In this document: piece by piece, positions 36,150 through 46,136 of the stretch
Position numbering within the stretch: the first letter of the stretch is position 1
How the letters are laid out: every line of letters starts with the position of its first letter
NCBI GenBank assembly: GCA_964058845.1
Contig: CAXKVR010000015.1
Span: 310,001 to 374,000, forward strand
Source of the DNA: Carex sylvatica
Taxonomy: Eukaryota; Streptophyta; Magnoliopsida; Poales; Cyperaceae
Reading direction: 5' to 3'
DNA: 64,000 bases
Made by a program: the position numbers and the translations under genes
Notes under the pieces: generated by a model
What the model was told of the DNA's origin: nothing
The model's database searches: none
The model's input: the letters and a program-made list of their open reading frames with translations, nothing else

Positions 36150-36690
36150 TATGGTAACTTGTAAAGTGCTGAGGTGACCTTATAAATATTACTTTTTATT
36201 TTATTTAATACAAAAATGTCGGAGGGCACCTTGCCCCTTGTAAATATTACTTTTTATTTTATTTAATACAAAAATGTCGGAGGGCACCTTGCCCCTGACC
36301 TTCAAAAAAAAAAAATCTTGTAAAGTGCGGATTAGTCTTGTGCTATATATAAATTTATATTTTTGTTTATAAAATTTAGATAGTCAATTAAAACTGTTTT
36401 ATATAATTTTCGTATAAAAATTTATTAGGAAAAAAAATTCCATTTTTAGAATTATTTTACTATTTTTTAGAAAAGATAGAAATATACTAGATGGTTCAAA
36501 ATCCAAAAAATAATAATTTTTTTTTAATAATACAAAGAATGTAAAATTTGATATACAAGCACATTTATTTGTAGATTATGTTGAACGGTTCAGGTAGATG
36601 GTTTGAACTTTATAAACAAAAAATATATTGATTTATAGCACGGACTTTCCACACTTTGCAAAGTACCATAGCCTCACTCACATATATAAT
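36150..36690. mobile_element. Foldback MITE, family A core, split by a retroposon
   Basis: The left end GGTATGGTAACTTGTAAAGTGC pattern (about 36149-36169, resuming at 36329) pairs with CACTTTGCAAAGTACCATA on the right. The internal core is diverged (AAGCACATTTATTTG, GTTGAACGGTTCAGGT). The left arm is interrupted by the insertion at 36170-36316. Confidence 0.6.
36170..36316 (+). mobile_element. Severely truncated LINE/retroposon with internal duplication
   Basis: The 12-bp target duplication CTTGTAAAGTGC lies at 36158-36169 and 36317-36328. It ends in an A-run followed by T. It contains two direct copies of about 60 bp, each ending GTCGGAGGGCACCTTGCCCC. That sequence can form a short hairpin, like the 3' end of the LINE at 51283 (AGGGGCTTGACCCTATC). 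Confidence 0.75.
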
Positions 36691-36717
36691 CAAAAGAATG
36701 TGGACTTAGTTGGTAAC

Positions 36718-37020
36718 TTACGTTGCGTTGATGTTAATTTCTCTCTGAACGGCTGCGGCGGCGGCTGCAGGGACCCGTGGACAAAGCACTCCAGGGATGC
36801 TTGAAGAGCATTGTGAAGGCCCTGAGTATGGAATCTCCCTCTTGGATACATTATAGTTCAGTTTTGGTGCAACCCTAGGAGCATTATAAGCTGAAGGAGG
36901 ATCAGAAGCTTTCTGATCAGCGCCAAGTGGCCTTGCACCAAGGGCTAGCTGGTTGGTTTCCAATGCTATAGTTAACACTACTGCTAGTACTGATACAAGG
37001 ATTACTTGCTCTCCTGTCAT
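36718..37020 (-). CDS. Small secreted peptide precursor, unknown family
   Basis: Single open frame of 100 residues. Residues 1-29 form a signal peptide: a short polar start, hydrophobic VILVSVLAVVLTIAL, then LALGA as likely cleavage region. The mature part is hydrophilic with a C-terminal half KREIPYSGPSQCSSSIPG, a second Cys in VLCPR (two Cys in all), and an Ala run before the end. REIP followed by SGPS recalls CLE peptides (R-x-V-P-S-G-P), but a Tyr intervenes and the downstream Pro/His pattern is missing, so membership is not claimed. A TATA box lies about 55 bp upstream and the frame is clean. A broken fragment of the same N-terminal region at 27067-27143 shows that the gene has been duplicated before. 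Confidence 0.6.
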   Translation of the reverse strand: MTGEQVILVSVLAVVLTIALETNQLALGARPLGADQKASDPPSAYNAPRVAPKLNYNVSKREIPYSGPSQCSSSIPGVLCPRVPAAAAAAVQREININAT

Positions 37021-37072
37021 TGTTATTTCATAGTTTAGAACAAGAGAACCGACTTGCTAGGGTTTATAGAGG

Positions 37073-37080
37073 GATGACGG
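37073..37080 (-). promoter_or_regulatory. TATA box of the peptide gene
   Basis: The minus strand reads CTCTATAAACCCTAG around here, which is a TATA box directly followed by a telo-box-like AACCCTA, 50-60 bp before the ATG. Confidence 0.5.
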
Positions 37081-37261
37081 AGTGGATACAACAAAATACA
37101 GGGAGATAAGACAAAGGTGAAAATATATAATAATGATATATAATAAGCATTAATTAGTGGGTGCAACGCAGAAACTCGCTCAAATAATCATCTTGGCTGG
37201 ATCCAACAAGTGGATATATTATATATGTAACACAACAAATGAAAAAGAAACATACAATTAT

Positions 37262-38851
37262 ATATGTTTGTGGTGCTCAATCATGACATTAATTATGAGA
37301 AGAAAAACAAATAATTGTGCGTATTGCGTAAAAATAAAATATTTCTGAGATATATATGTAGCACACAAAAAATATATAGGAGGTGAATATATATTTTTGA
37401 AATATTTAGGCTGACCATGCCTAAAAATAGTTAGCGGTGGAACCTAAAGAAATTAAGAAAAGAAGAAGTTTGTTTTAGCTGTTTCCTATGAATTAATTAC
37501 AACGTAGCAGTACTCCAACAACAATATATATAACACATTTGTGTAATGTTAAAATCTTTATCTTGTTTGCAAATTTTAAATAGTGAATCCAAACTACTTT
37601 AAGTAATTTCCATATTAAAATAATGTGCTTGAAGATTAATTTTTTTATTTTTTATTTGTTTTTACTCTTTTTTAAATAGATACAATTGTTTTCAATGACC
37701 TAACTACAAGCGATCACTTTAGCCGCGTCCCCCGGGGCGTATACAAAAGAAGGATAAATTTTCGAATGATGTTGGCTCTCCTTTTCTTTAACCAATAACC
37801 AGCGAATTAAAAAGTTCAAGTTGCCAAGCCTCATATCTTAATCATGACATTATGATATGTTTGTGGTGCTCAATCATGTCGACATTATGAGATGAAAAAC
37901 AAATAATTGTGCGTAAAAATAAAATATTTCTGAGATATGTAGCACACAAAAAAATATATACAGGAGATGAATATTTTTGAAATATTTAGGCATGACCGTG
38001 CCTAAAAGTAGTTAGCGGTACCTAAAGGAACCTAAAACTCAAAAGAAAGAAAAAAATTTTAAAAAATGTTTGTTTTAGCTGTTTCCTATGAATTAATTAC
38101 AACGTAGCAGTACTACAACTACAATATATATAGAAGAGGGATCCACTTACATCCTTTTTTTGGTGACATTGAATTACACTATATTTTCGAAGTTTTAAAA
38201 GTCCAAACAATCGATCCAAACAGTTTAACATTATGAATATATTAAAATGTGCTTGCATATCAAATTTTACTTTTGTTTGAATTTTTTTACTATTTATTAA
38301 GTATTTTATAAAATCGTTGTTTTCAGACTATTGAAATATTTTTGTACCCATCTTAATAAATAGTAAAAAAATTCAAAAAAATGTAAAATTTAATCTGCAA
38401 GCACATTTTAATATATCCATCATGTTGAATGGTTTGGATATATCGACTGCTTGGACTTTGAAAATGTAGGATGTAATCCTGTCACTAAAAAAGAATGTAA
38501 GTGGACCCCTCCTCATATATATAACACATTTGTGTAATGTTAAAATATTTCATTATTTGAGTGTCTAATTATGACTCACAACTTTATCTCCATTTGTAAA
38601 TTTTAAATAGTAAATCCAAACTACTTTACATAATTTTCATATTAAAATAATATACTTGAAGTTCAATTTTTTATTTTTTTATTTGTTTTTACTATTTTTT
38701 AAATAGATACAAAATTATTGTTTTGACTGACCTATAAGCGATCACTTTAGCCGCGTCCCCAGGGGCGTATACAAAAGAAGGATAACTTTTTCGAATGATG
38801 TTGGCACTCCTTTTCTTTAACCAACCAGCGAAAAAGTTTTAAGTTGCCAAG
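37262..38851. repeat. Tandem duplication, 0.6 kb unit, second copy split by a MITE
   Basis: Unit 1 is about 37262-37840 and unit 2 about 37855-38851. Shared stretches include TTTGTGGTGCTCAATCATG, TTAGCTGTTTCCTATGAATT, TATAACACATTTGTGTAATG and GCGATCACTTTAGCCGCGTC. Unit 2 is longer because a 376-bp MITE (38136-38511) interrupts it. Non-coding. Confidence 0.85.
38136..38511. mobile_element. Foldback MITE, family A core with GAGGGATCCACTTAC ends
   Basis: Palindrome with ends GAGGGATCCACTTACATC and, on the other strand, GAGGGGTCCACTTACATT. The core is GTGCTTGCATATCAAATTTT and TTTACTATTTATTAAG. Unit 1 of the surrounding duplication (about 37520, CAACAATATATATAACAC) is the empty site; the target is a TATATA tract. 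Confidence 0.8.
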
Positions 38852-39392
38852 CCTCACATTTCTTCTTAATATTTTTTTTTGTGTGGCAATAGGAGTGGCC
38901 ATTTTTATTAATACCATACAAAAAAAAAGTTAATTAAAAAAATGTCTCCAGGTTTTTTTTATTTTTTAAAATACTCTGATCGCCAGGTTCACGGTCAGCC
39001 CAAAAAACCCAGCAGAGGCGGGCCAAACCCCTACCAGACCGCCCCTTGCAGTGGCGGGCCACACCTCTAGCAGACCGCCCCTGGTCTGGACGGTCCTCTT
39101 TTTTTTTTCTTGTATTTTTTTTAGAGATCATAATATTTTTTATTTAAATAATTTTGTGAAGAAAAAGTTTTCTTGTTTAGAGTGTACGCCAAAAAATAAG
39201 GCATTTGATATATTTATGAAGTGATGTCGTAACTCTTTATAACTTTGATTTGATTTGTCAATTGGATATCACAAGTCTAAAGATAACACTAATTAAGGAC
39301 TTGACCTTGATTCAAATGATACATATACATACATATACATGTATTATATTATATACATATATACACATGAATTATATTATATATACATATAC

Positions 39393-39755
39393 GAGGAGGG
39401 ATCAAGTTACAATATTTTTTGAGTTACAACAAGTTACCACAACTATTTTCTACATTTTCAAAGTCCAAATCGTCGATCCAAACCATTAGATGTGATCTCT
39501 ACAATAAAATGTGCTTGGAGACCAAATTTTACATTTTTTGGAATTGTTTTACTATTTATTAAGGTGGGTACAAAAACTAGTCAAATTCAGACCATTGAAT
39601 TTTGTACCCATCTTAATAAATAGTAAATTTTTTCTAAAAAATATAAAATTTGATCTGGAAGCACACTTTATTATGGAGATCATGTTGAATGGTTTGGATT
39701 GACAATTTGGACTTTGAAAATGTAAAAAATAGTTGTGTGAACTTGATCCCTCCTC
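39393..39755. mobile_element. Foldback MITE, family A core with GAGGAGGGATCAAG ends
   Basis: The ends GAGGAGGGATCAAGTTAC and GAACTTGATCCCTCCTC are inverted. The core is AATGTGCTTGGAGACCAAAT and ACTATTTATTAAG. Nested in the element at 38897-43064. Confidence 0.75.
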
Positions 39756-39783
39756 TACATATACATATATATACATATACATA

Positions 39784-40203
39784 GGTTGGCTACTATGCTT
39801 ATATAAGCATATCCCCACATATGCTTATAACTCATTTTTGTGCTTCCAATGTCCAAATGGTCGATCTGAACCGTTCATCTTGTTCTCCATATTAATATGT
39901 GCTTGGAAACTAAATTTTATATTTTTCTGAATTTTTTACTATTTATTAAGCCACTTTGAAAATCGCTGATCCAACGGTGGCTGCACAAAACAGTAAAATC
40001 AGCAGCCACCGTTGGATCAGCGATTTTCAAAGTGGCTTAATAAATAGTAAAAAAATTCAGAAAAATATAAAATTTAGTTTCCAAGCACATATTAATATGG
40101 AGAACAAGATGAACGGTTCAGATCGACCATTTGGACATTGGAAGCACAAAAATGAGTTATAAGCATATGTGGGGATATGCTTATATAAGCATAGTAGCCA
40201 ACC
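39784..40203. mobile_element. Foldback MITE, family A (GGTTGGCTAC ends), near-perfect palindrome
   Basis: 420 bp. The arms differ at only a few positions around CACAAAACAGTAAAATCAG. Closest relative is 1802-2222. The high arm identity suggests recent insertion or active homogenisation. Confidence 0.85.
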
Positions 40204-40262
40204 TCTACATATACATATACATATATATACATATACATATATATACATATACATATACATAT

Positions 40263-40300
<38 letters not shown>

Positions 40301-40354
40301 GTACATATACATATATATACATTTATTATATTATATTATATTATATATACATGA
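40204..40354. repeat. (ATACAT)n-type microsatellite
   Basis: About 110 bp of ATACAT/ATATAC units, then TATAT repeats. It produces several Tyr-Ile/His-Ile frames that are not genes. Confidence 0.9.
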
Positions 40355-40672
40355 GGTTGGCTACTATGCTTATATAAGCATATCCCCACATATACTTATA
40401 ACTCATATTTATATTTTCAATGCTCAAATGATCGATCTGAACCGTTAGATGTGATCTCTATATTGAAATGTGCTTGGAGACCAAATTTTATATTTTTCTG
40501 AATTTTTTTACTATTTATTAAGCCACTTTGAAAATAGCTGATCCAACGATGGCTTCTGATTTTACTGTTTTGTTAAGCCAAGGGACTTGACGAATTTGAA
40601 ATCGATTTGACAAATTTTAGACTTGAATTCATCAAGGGACTTGATGAACTTAAGAACACCCTAGTTCTACTC
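40355..40672. repeat. Chimera of half family A and half family B
   Basis: The left arm of a GGTTGGCTAC element runs to about 40578. It is joined to sequence ending GAACACCCTAGTTCTACTCAT, the right terminus of family B (1288-1704). Two foldback families have been fused by deletion. Confidence 0.65.
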
Positions 40673-41879
40673 ATTTTTTATATATTATTTTATGTTTTAC
40701 AATATTCTAAAATCTAAAATCCAAATATTCTAATTTGAGTACATATATACTTCATTATCTCTGTTATTCAAATTTGAGAAATTTAACTCCAATTATGTGG
40801 CTCATTAGCTTAATTTAGATTTATCTTATATTATAGAGGCCAAAAAATATTAACGGAGCTGTTAATTTGATCAGCCAGAAATATCCCAACTTAATTAAAA
40901 AATTTAAATAACATGTTTATTTTCCATTTTTTAGAACAACAAACAGATATAAGGAAGCATAGAAAGATGCAACACAAACAGATAATAAGTTTAAACAACC
41001 ATCTTGATAATAATGAACAAATTGATTGACAAATTAATTTTTGACTTGAGAAGGTTATCTAATTTTATCCAAATGATGATGATTGACAAATTGAATTTTT
41101 TTTTTAGTAGAAATAAGGATCAAGTCCTTATTTGTATTATTGAATGAAGATATGTTACATTTGGGTTTTGAAATGAAATCTTGTTACACAGAAAACAAAG
41201 AAAAATAGAATCAAGGTGATGGACAAAATGATTATTAAAATTCCTCGTTTATCCTGATAACACTTGATAAGTTTGATAGTCTTCTGTGCATTTTATTACT
41301 TAAATTAATTATATGATTAATTAGGCTTTATAGTTGTCATTCTTATAAAAATATTTAATGCTTGATTGAGATGTTTGTACTTGCAATATTTTTTATTTCG
41401 GCAAACAAAAAGTTTGTATATATTAACAAGAACGTGTTTCATGACCTCATTAATTTCCATCATGGTATGATGATGAAACTATCAAAATTAGATCATTTGG
41501 AGACTTTATCTCCTCAAGAAACTTATGTAACACAGGTATGTGATTTTTATTTCTTTTTAAATGCGTTATGAACTATATTAGTATTTCTTTGCTTATGAGA
41601 TGCAGAATTTGAACCAATTTATCACACAAAACACTCAATGCTGCAAACAGTTGATATGTGTTATTTAGAATCTTATTGCCTTATTGGCAATTCAATCATG
41701 CATATATTCATTTTTAAATGATCAATGTTCTTGTACCTCATTTTATAAGAGAAATTTCATAATTTATTTTGACTATGTATTCAATTAAGCAAGTAGAAAT
41801 TTTTTACTTTATTTTTAAGATTAATTAATAATGTTTAGAAAATTATAAGTACGAAATTTCAAACTTTTTTTTGAAATTA
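40673..41879. other. AT-rich interior of the 4.2 kb element
   Basis: No supported gene. The 69-codon frame at 41362-41571 has no recognisable domain. Confidence 0.4.
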
Positions 41880-41889
41880 ATAGTACTAT

Positions 41890-42427
41890 TAGGATCGGTT
41901 GTTTGAGGTAACCGATCCTAATTTTTTTTTTTTGCATAACTAACTTTAAAAAAAAAAGTATTAGGTTCGGTTGTTTCAAACAATCGATCCTGAAACTTTT
42001 TTTTTGCAGTTAGGATCGGTTGTTTCAAATAACCGATCATAATACTTTTTTTTGAAGTTGGTTCTGCGAAAAAAAAAAGTTTTTGGATCGATTTCAAACA
42101 ACCGATCCTAATAGTATTAGGATCGATTTTTTATAAACAACCGATCCTAATAGTATTATGATCGATTTTTTATAAACAACAGATCCTAATATATGCTAAT
42201 TAGGATCGATTGTTTGTTAGAATCGATCCTGATACTATCAGGATCTATTTTTAGTAAGAACCGATCCTAAAAGTTTATAAATTAGGATCGATTGACCAAA
42301 AAATCCGATCTGATTAGTTTTTAGAATCAGTTTTATTAATAAAATTGATCCAGATAGGTATTAGTATCGGTTGTTTCATATAGCCGATCCAGATAGGCCG
42401 ATCCTGATTTCAGTTTTTCCACTAGTG
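41890..42427. mobile_element. CACTA transposon end: array of about 11 short hairpins
   Basis: About eleven copies of an imperfect palindrome follow each other at 35-50 bp spacing: AGGATCGGTTGTTT, a short loop, then AACCGATCCTAAT or variants. The array stops just before TTTTTCCACTAGTG; read on the other strand this is CACTAGTGGAAAAA, a typical CACTA terminus. TAA follows as a candidate 3-bp target. Such subterminal repeats bind the transposase in CACTA elements (known of En/Spm). No opposite CACTA end was found in the interior, so this is a truncated element. Confidence 0.75.
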
Positions 42428-43075
42428 TAAGAGATTATTCAAGAATTATCCATATAATTATTTTAAAATGTATTTACTATTTATTGTGTTCTTTGCCTAT
42501 CTCCGAGCAAATAGTAATCAAATAATCCAATTATTCTCTAAAAGAAAATTTGACATCATTGAGGCAATCTAACTATATTTTCTTGTGTATATCTAAATAA
42601 AATAGTTTTTTTAGAATCAATGCTAAGTCCTGAATTATTAGTGTTATCTTTAGACTTGTGATATCCAACTGACAAATCAAACCAAAGTTATAAAGAGTTA
42701 CGACATCACTTCATAAATATATCAAATGTTTTATTTTTTGGCATACACAAAACTTTTTCTTCACAAAATTATTCAAATAAAAAATATTAAGATCTCTAAA
42801 AAAAAAGAAAAAAAAAAGAGAACCGCCGAACAAGGAGTGGTCTGGTCCCTAGTGGACCGCTCCTGGCCCGGGCGGTCTGCTTGAGGTGTGGCCTGTCCCT
42901 GCAGGGGGCGGTCTGGTAGGGGTTTGGCTCGCCTCTGCAAGGAGCGGTCTGCTGGATTTTTTGGACCTCCCGTGGACCTGGCGGTCAGAGCATTTAAAAA
43001 TAAAAAACAAACACGAGGAGATTTTTAAAATTAACTTTTTTTTTGAGTATTAATAAAAATAGCCGCAATAGGAGT

Positions 43076-43265
43076 CACCTCCTATTTGTTGCTAAGTATT
43101 GTGTAATTATTCGTTTAATATGTACATGATACATCTCTGAATTGCGAAGAAAAAAAATTGTAATAAATTTTTTATTGTAATAATACTAATCTTTTGAGTA
43201 ACATAGTTTTAAATTGATACATCAGGAGTAAAACTGGGATGTTACTGACTAATTTTGCATCTAAG
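43076..43265. other. Short spacer
   Basis: AT-rich; nothing recognised. Confidence 0.3.
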
Positions 43266-43740
43266 AAGGCGGTTTCTTCTCTGCTCTTTCGCCAGAGCGA
43301 ATTTTGACGATTCTAAAAAATCCAAACCCTAGTCCAACCGCCACTTTTCACCCCGTCGCTCTAGCCCTCCAATGCTGCTACTCTCCCCTCTCTCGCCTCT
43401 TCTCTCCGCATCAGATCAGAGAGGAGGGTGAGGGGAAGGGGAGGAAATGAGAGAGAGAGAGAGAGAGATGTGCGTACCTCGAGCTGAGGGTGAGGCGATG
43501 GGTGCACCTCGAGCTAAGGAGAGGAGGGAGAGTGACTTGCCGCGAGAGGAGATGGTGAAAGGAGGTATCAGTCGTGATGCGGCTAGTGAGGCTCGTTCGT
43601 TGATGATCTCATTGCGAGTCTCCTTGACAGTTGCTGCTGATGTGGCTACTGAGATGGGTCTGACAGGAGCATTTGAGGGCTTCAACTTGACGGTGCCAGG
43701 TACTAGCAGAGTTATGTTAGTACTGTGTGACGGTGAGTAG
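43266..43740 (+). other. GC-rich, possible first exon of an unknown or captured gene
   Basis: It begins with a leader-like region (AAACCCTAGTCC, TCTCCCCTCTCTCGCCTC). It then has an open frame at 43447-43740 of 97 codons, whose start lies in a GAGAGA microsatellite. The frame has no known domain; its second half is of ordinary protein composition (LRVSLTVAADVATEMGL). No downstream exons are seen. It may be a promoter plus first exon of a lost gene or a captured fragment. Confidence 0.35.
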
Positions 43741-45110
43741 ATCTGATAGTCGGAGTGCGGCAGTGGTCGGAAGAGCGGATCCGGTCGTGAATCGAGATGA
43801 AGATTAAGGTATTAGAGTGATTATGAGTTTATATAAGTAGAATTAGAAGAGTACATCTAGTTAAAAAGTAGATCTAAGAATTTAGAAGTTGATTAAGGAC
43901 GATTAGAGTAATTTTGAGTAATTTAGAAGATTTCGTGAGAATAAAAGAGTAGATTTAGGAATTAGAGTCGCTAGACTAATTGTAAATACGTTTTTTTATT
44001 AATCAAATTGTTAGTAGACATCTAAAGTCGCTAACTTTAAAAAAAAAACATAGTTTTAAATTAGGTAGAAAGTGATTTGTTTTTTCCATATATTTTTGTG
44101 AGAAAAATAATATAAAGAAGTATTAATAATATTGCGTACAATTCAAAGACAAGAAAAAAATAACTTCTTAACAACATGTTTATAACATACACACAATAGT
44201 TAATATACTTGTTGGCTTAAAAATTATAACACAATTTTATCTTGCAAATTTATGTAATTTTGCAGAAAGAAACGGCTTCTAATTCTGAATGTAACTATAT
44301 TAGTTGCTAAAGTGTTTTTTTTATTTTTTATTTTTGAAAGAATAGCTGCTCCAGTGTTGAATGTAAATAATTCTAGTTTTACAAAAATAATCATTTCTTT
44401 TTTTCTTTTTCTTTTTGTAAACCGAATTATATATCTAAATGTGAATGTTTTCTTTGTGCAATAAATGTTCTAATTCTGGGTGTTTTCTCTGAACCATCAC
44501 CAGATCCTTGTAGGAATCAGAGTGGTCCAATATCCGGTTGGAACCGTACAATCCGCATTAAGATTTGTGCGGACAGCTTTAAGATTTGTGTGGATCAAGT
44601 ATGAAATTTTTTTGATGCAAATTGAATGACTACGATCGGACACGATGCCCATTGAACGACTGACCCTCACTCCGGACTTGTAGGCTCTCAATTTATGTAT
44701 TTTTAGTTTAACACTGCCTATTAAAATCCAACTCAAATTTATTTTAATTAAAATAATATATGTAAAAGTATGTACTATGAAAAATAAATTTACACTAAAT
44801 TTATTGAAAATATATTTTTTTAAAGTCTTGCAATTTTTAATTAGTCTATAGTAACAGAAACGCAATATATATATTTTTTTTTGTATTCGTTTTTTATTCT
44901 TATAGGATAATTAAGCGTACGAAACAACTTTCATCGGCTTATAAAAAAAAAAAAATCAGGTTGGTTATTTTTGGTCCGTGCATTTGGGGGAAGATAATAT
45001 GTGAGCCCCACTGGTGATGCCGTAGGTGATATGAACTATGAAGTCCCCTTGTCAAGCACTAGCTTCCCGCGCCTGCAAATTAAAAGAAAAACGCATTAAA
45101 AAGACACTTC
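43741..45110. other. Spacer with relics of the F-box unit flank
   Basis: GCAGAAAGAAACGGCTTCT (about 44264) and GCTCTCAATTTATGTATTTT (about 44684) recur at about 53120 and 53310, so parts of the old unit flank survive. A 160-bp insert at about 44513-44672 may be bracketed by CTTGTAGG. The minus frame at 44497-44865 is not supported. Confidence 0.45.
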
Positions 45111-45309
45111 GGAGTAGGTCCGATGCCCATTGGACATACTTTGGTTCGATGGGTGATCTGGCCATCCAATTGCATCAAGATTCGTGCGCTCTGTATTAAA
45201 ATCCGTATGAATTTTTATCGATTTTCGTGTACACAGAACTTAATGCTAATCGTACGGTATAGAGCTAATTAAACATAAAAGTAGGTCCAATGCCCATCGG
45301 ACCTACTCC
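45111..45309. mobile_element. MITE with GGAGTAGGTCCGATG ends
   Basis: Inverted ends GGAGTAGGTCCGATG and CATCGGACCTACTCC. The next bases, GCCCATTGGAC and GTCCAATGCC, form a further palindrome. Non-coding. Confidence 0.65.
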
Positions 45310-45981
45310 TATCTTTTAAAAAGAAGATCTATTGCATGGACAAGATATTGGTACGTGAACATGACATCATTATGGTGACAACATTTCACTCTCCTGGGTT
45401 GTAGGAATTCGTATCCTCTGCATTAAGCCAAAAAGGGATTTTTTGAGTTAATGTATCTGGACCGTTCAATCAACTTTAAGATTTGTGTGATTAAAATTCA
45501 CACTAATATTAAAGACTTCTATATTTTAGGTGGGAGCCGGATGGCTCCATTTACAATCGGACGGCTGATATGTATTAACTCAAAAGATGCTCTTTTGAGT
45601 TAATGTAGGCGATGCGGACTCGGGTTGTAGGTGGTGGACACTATCCCCTAAAAGCTGAGGCCATTGAGCTGCAAAAAGATGCATGATCTGACGTACGTCA
45701 ATTAAATAAATTTATCTTTTCATCCATGGTATTAAAAAGAAAAATTAAAACTATATCACTTTTATTTATTTATTTTTAAATTTCGATTTATATCGCAATT
45801 GCTGCTAACGTTGTTTTCTCTCTCGTCAATCATAAAGTCTACTCTGCAAGCCATGAGCAAAAAATTTAGTGTTCTCCTATGTAAAATAGTATGACAAGAA
45901 ATGAAAGAGGTGTGTAGTCTGATCGCACTAGCCGTGGGGAGTTACTTTGCTGGTCGCACAACTTGGTCACACTAGTTGTGG
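45310..45981. other. Spacer with a small repeated element
   Basis: GGAATTCGTATCCTCTGCAT (about 45406) and GAGTTAATGTATCTGGACCG recur at about 53450, so a short repeat is shared between the two places. The copy here ends near GAGTTAATGTAGGCGATG (about 45610). Confidence 0.45.
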
Positions 45982-46127
45982 GGATTTAAATCATCTCATT
46001 TTCATTTGAAAAAAGGAGCACCCTTTTATTATTCTTTTCTCTCTAAGAGAGAAGGAGAGATATATAGAAAGAAAAAGAGAAAACGAAAATGTTCCTAATC
46101 TTAAAAAAAAAGGAGCGGATTTGAATC
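45982..46127. mobile_element. Mutator-like MITE, relative of 48-271
   Basis: The 9-bp flanks CTAGTTGTG (45973-45981 and 46128-46136) are identical. The ends GATTTAAATC and GGATTTGAATC, with GGAGCACCC inside, match the element at 48-271. The terminal hairpin is degraded on the left and A-rich on the right. Confidence 0.75.
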
Positions 46128-46136
46128 CTAGTTGTG

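Larger units (their letters stand above)
38897..43064. mobile_element. Mutator-like element with 0.4 kb inverted ends, nested insertions
   Basis: The 11-bp flank GCAATAGGAGT is repeated exactly (38886-38896, 43065-43075). The inverted ends span about 38897-39313 and 42614-43064. They begin GGCCATTTTTATTAATAC and GGCTATTTTTATTAATAC, and go on through a GC-rich part with repeated GGCGGTCTG / CAGACCGCC motifs to TCACAAGTCTAAAGATAACA. The interior carries three or more MITEs, an ATACAT microsatellite and a CACTA end. No transposase is recognised, so the element is nonautonomous. Usual Mutator target duplications are 9 bp; 11 bp is at the upper limit, and two of these bases may be chance. Confidence 0.85.

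Noticed and set aside
36718..37020. CLE peptide gene
   Set aside because: REIP and SGPS are separated by an extra Tyr, and the terminal Pro-Leu-His-Asn type residues are missing. Left as unknown family.
40057..40448. Several Tyr/Ile/His-rich open frames on both strands
   Set aside because: They read through the ATACAT microsatellite and palindromic MITE arms.
41890..42427. CRISPR-like regular repeats
   Set aside because: The units are imperfect palindromes with variable length and no unique spacers, in a plant genome, ending at a CACTA terminus.
43447..43740. A confirmed protein-coding gene
   Set aside because: Start lies in a GA microsatellite, no domain, no further exon; only listed as a possible exon.
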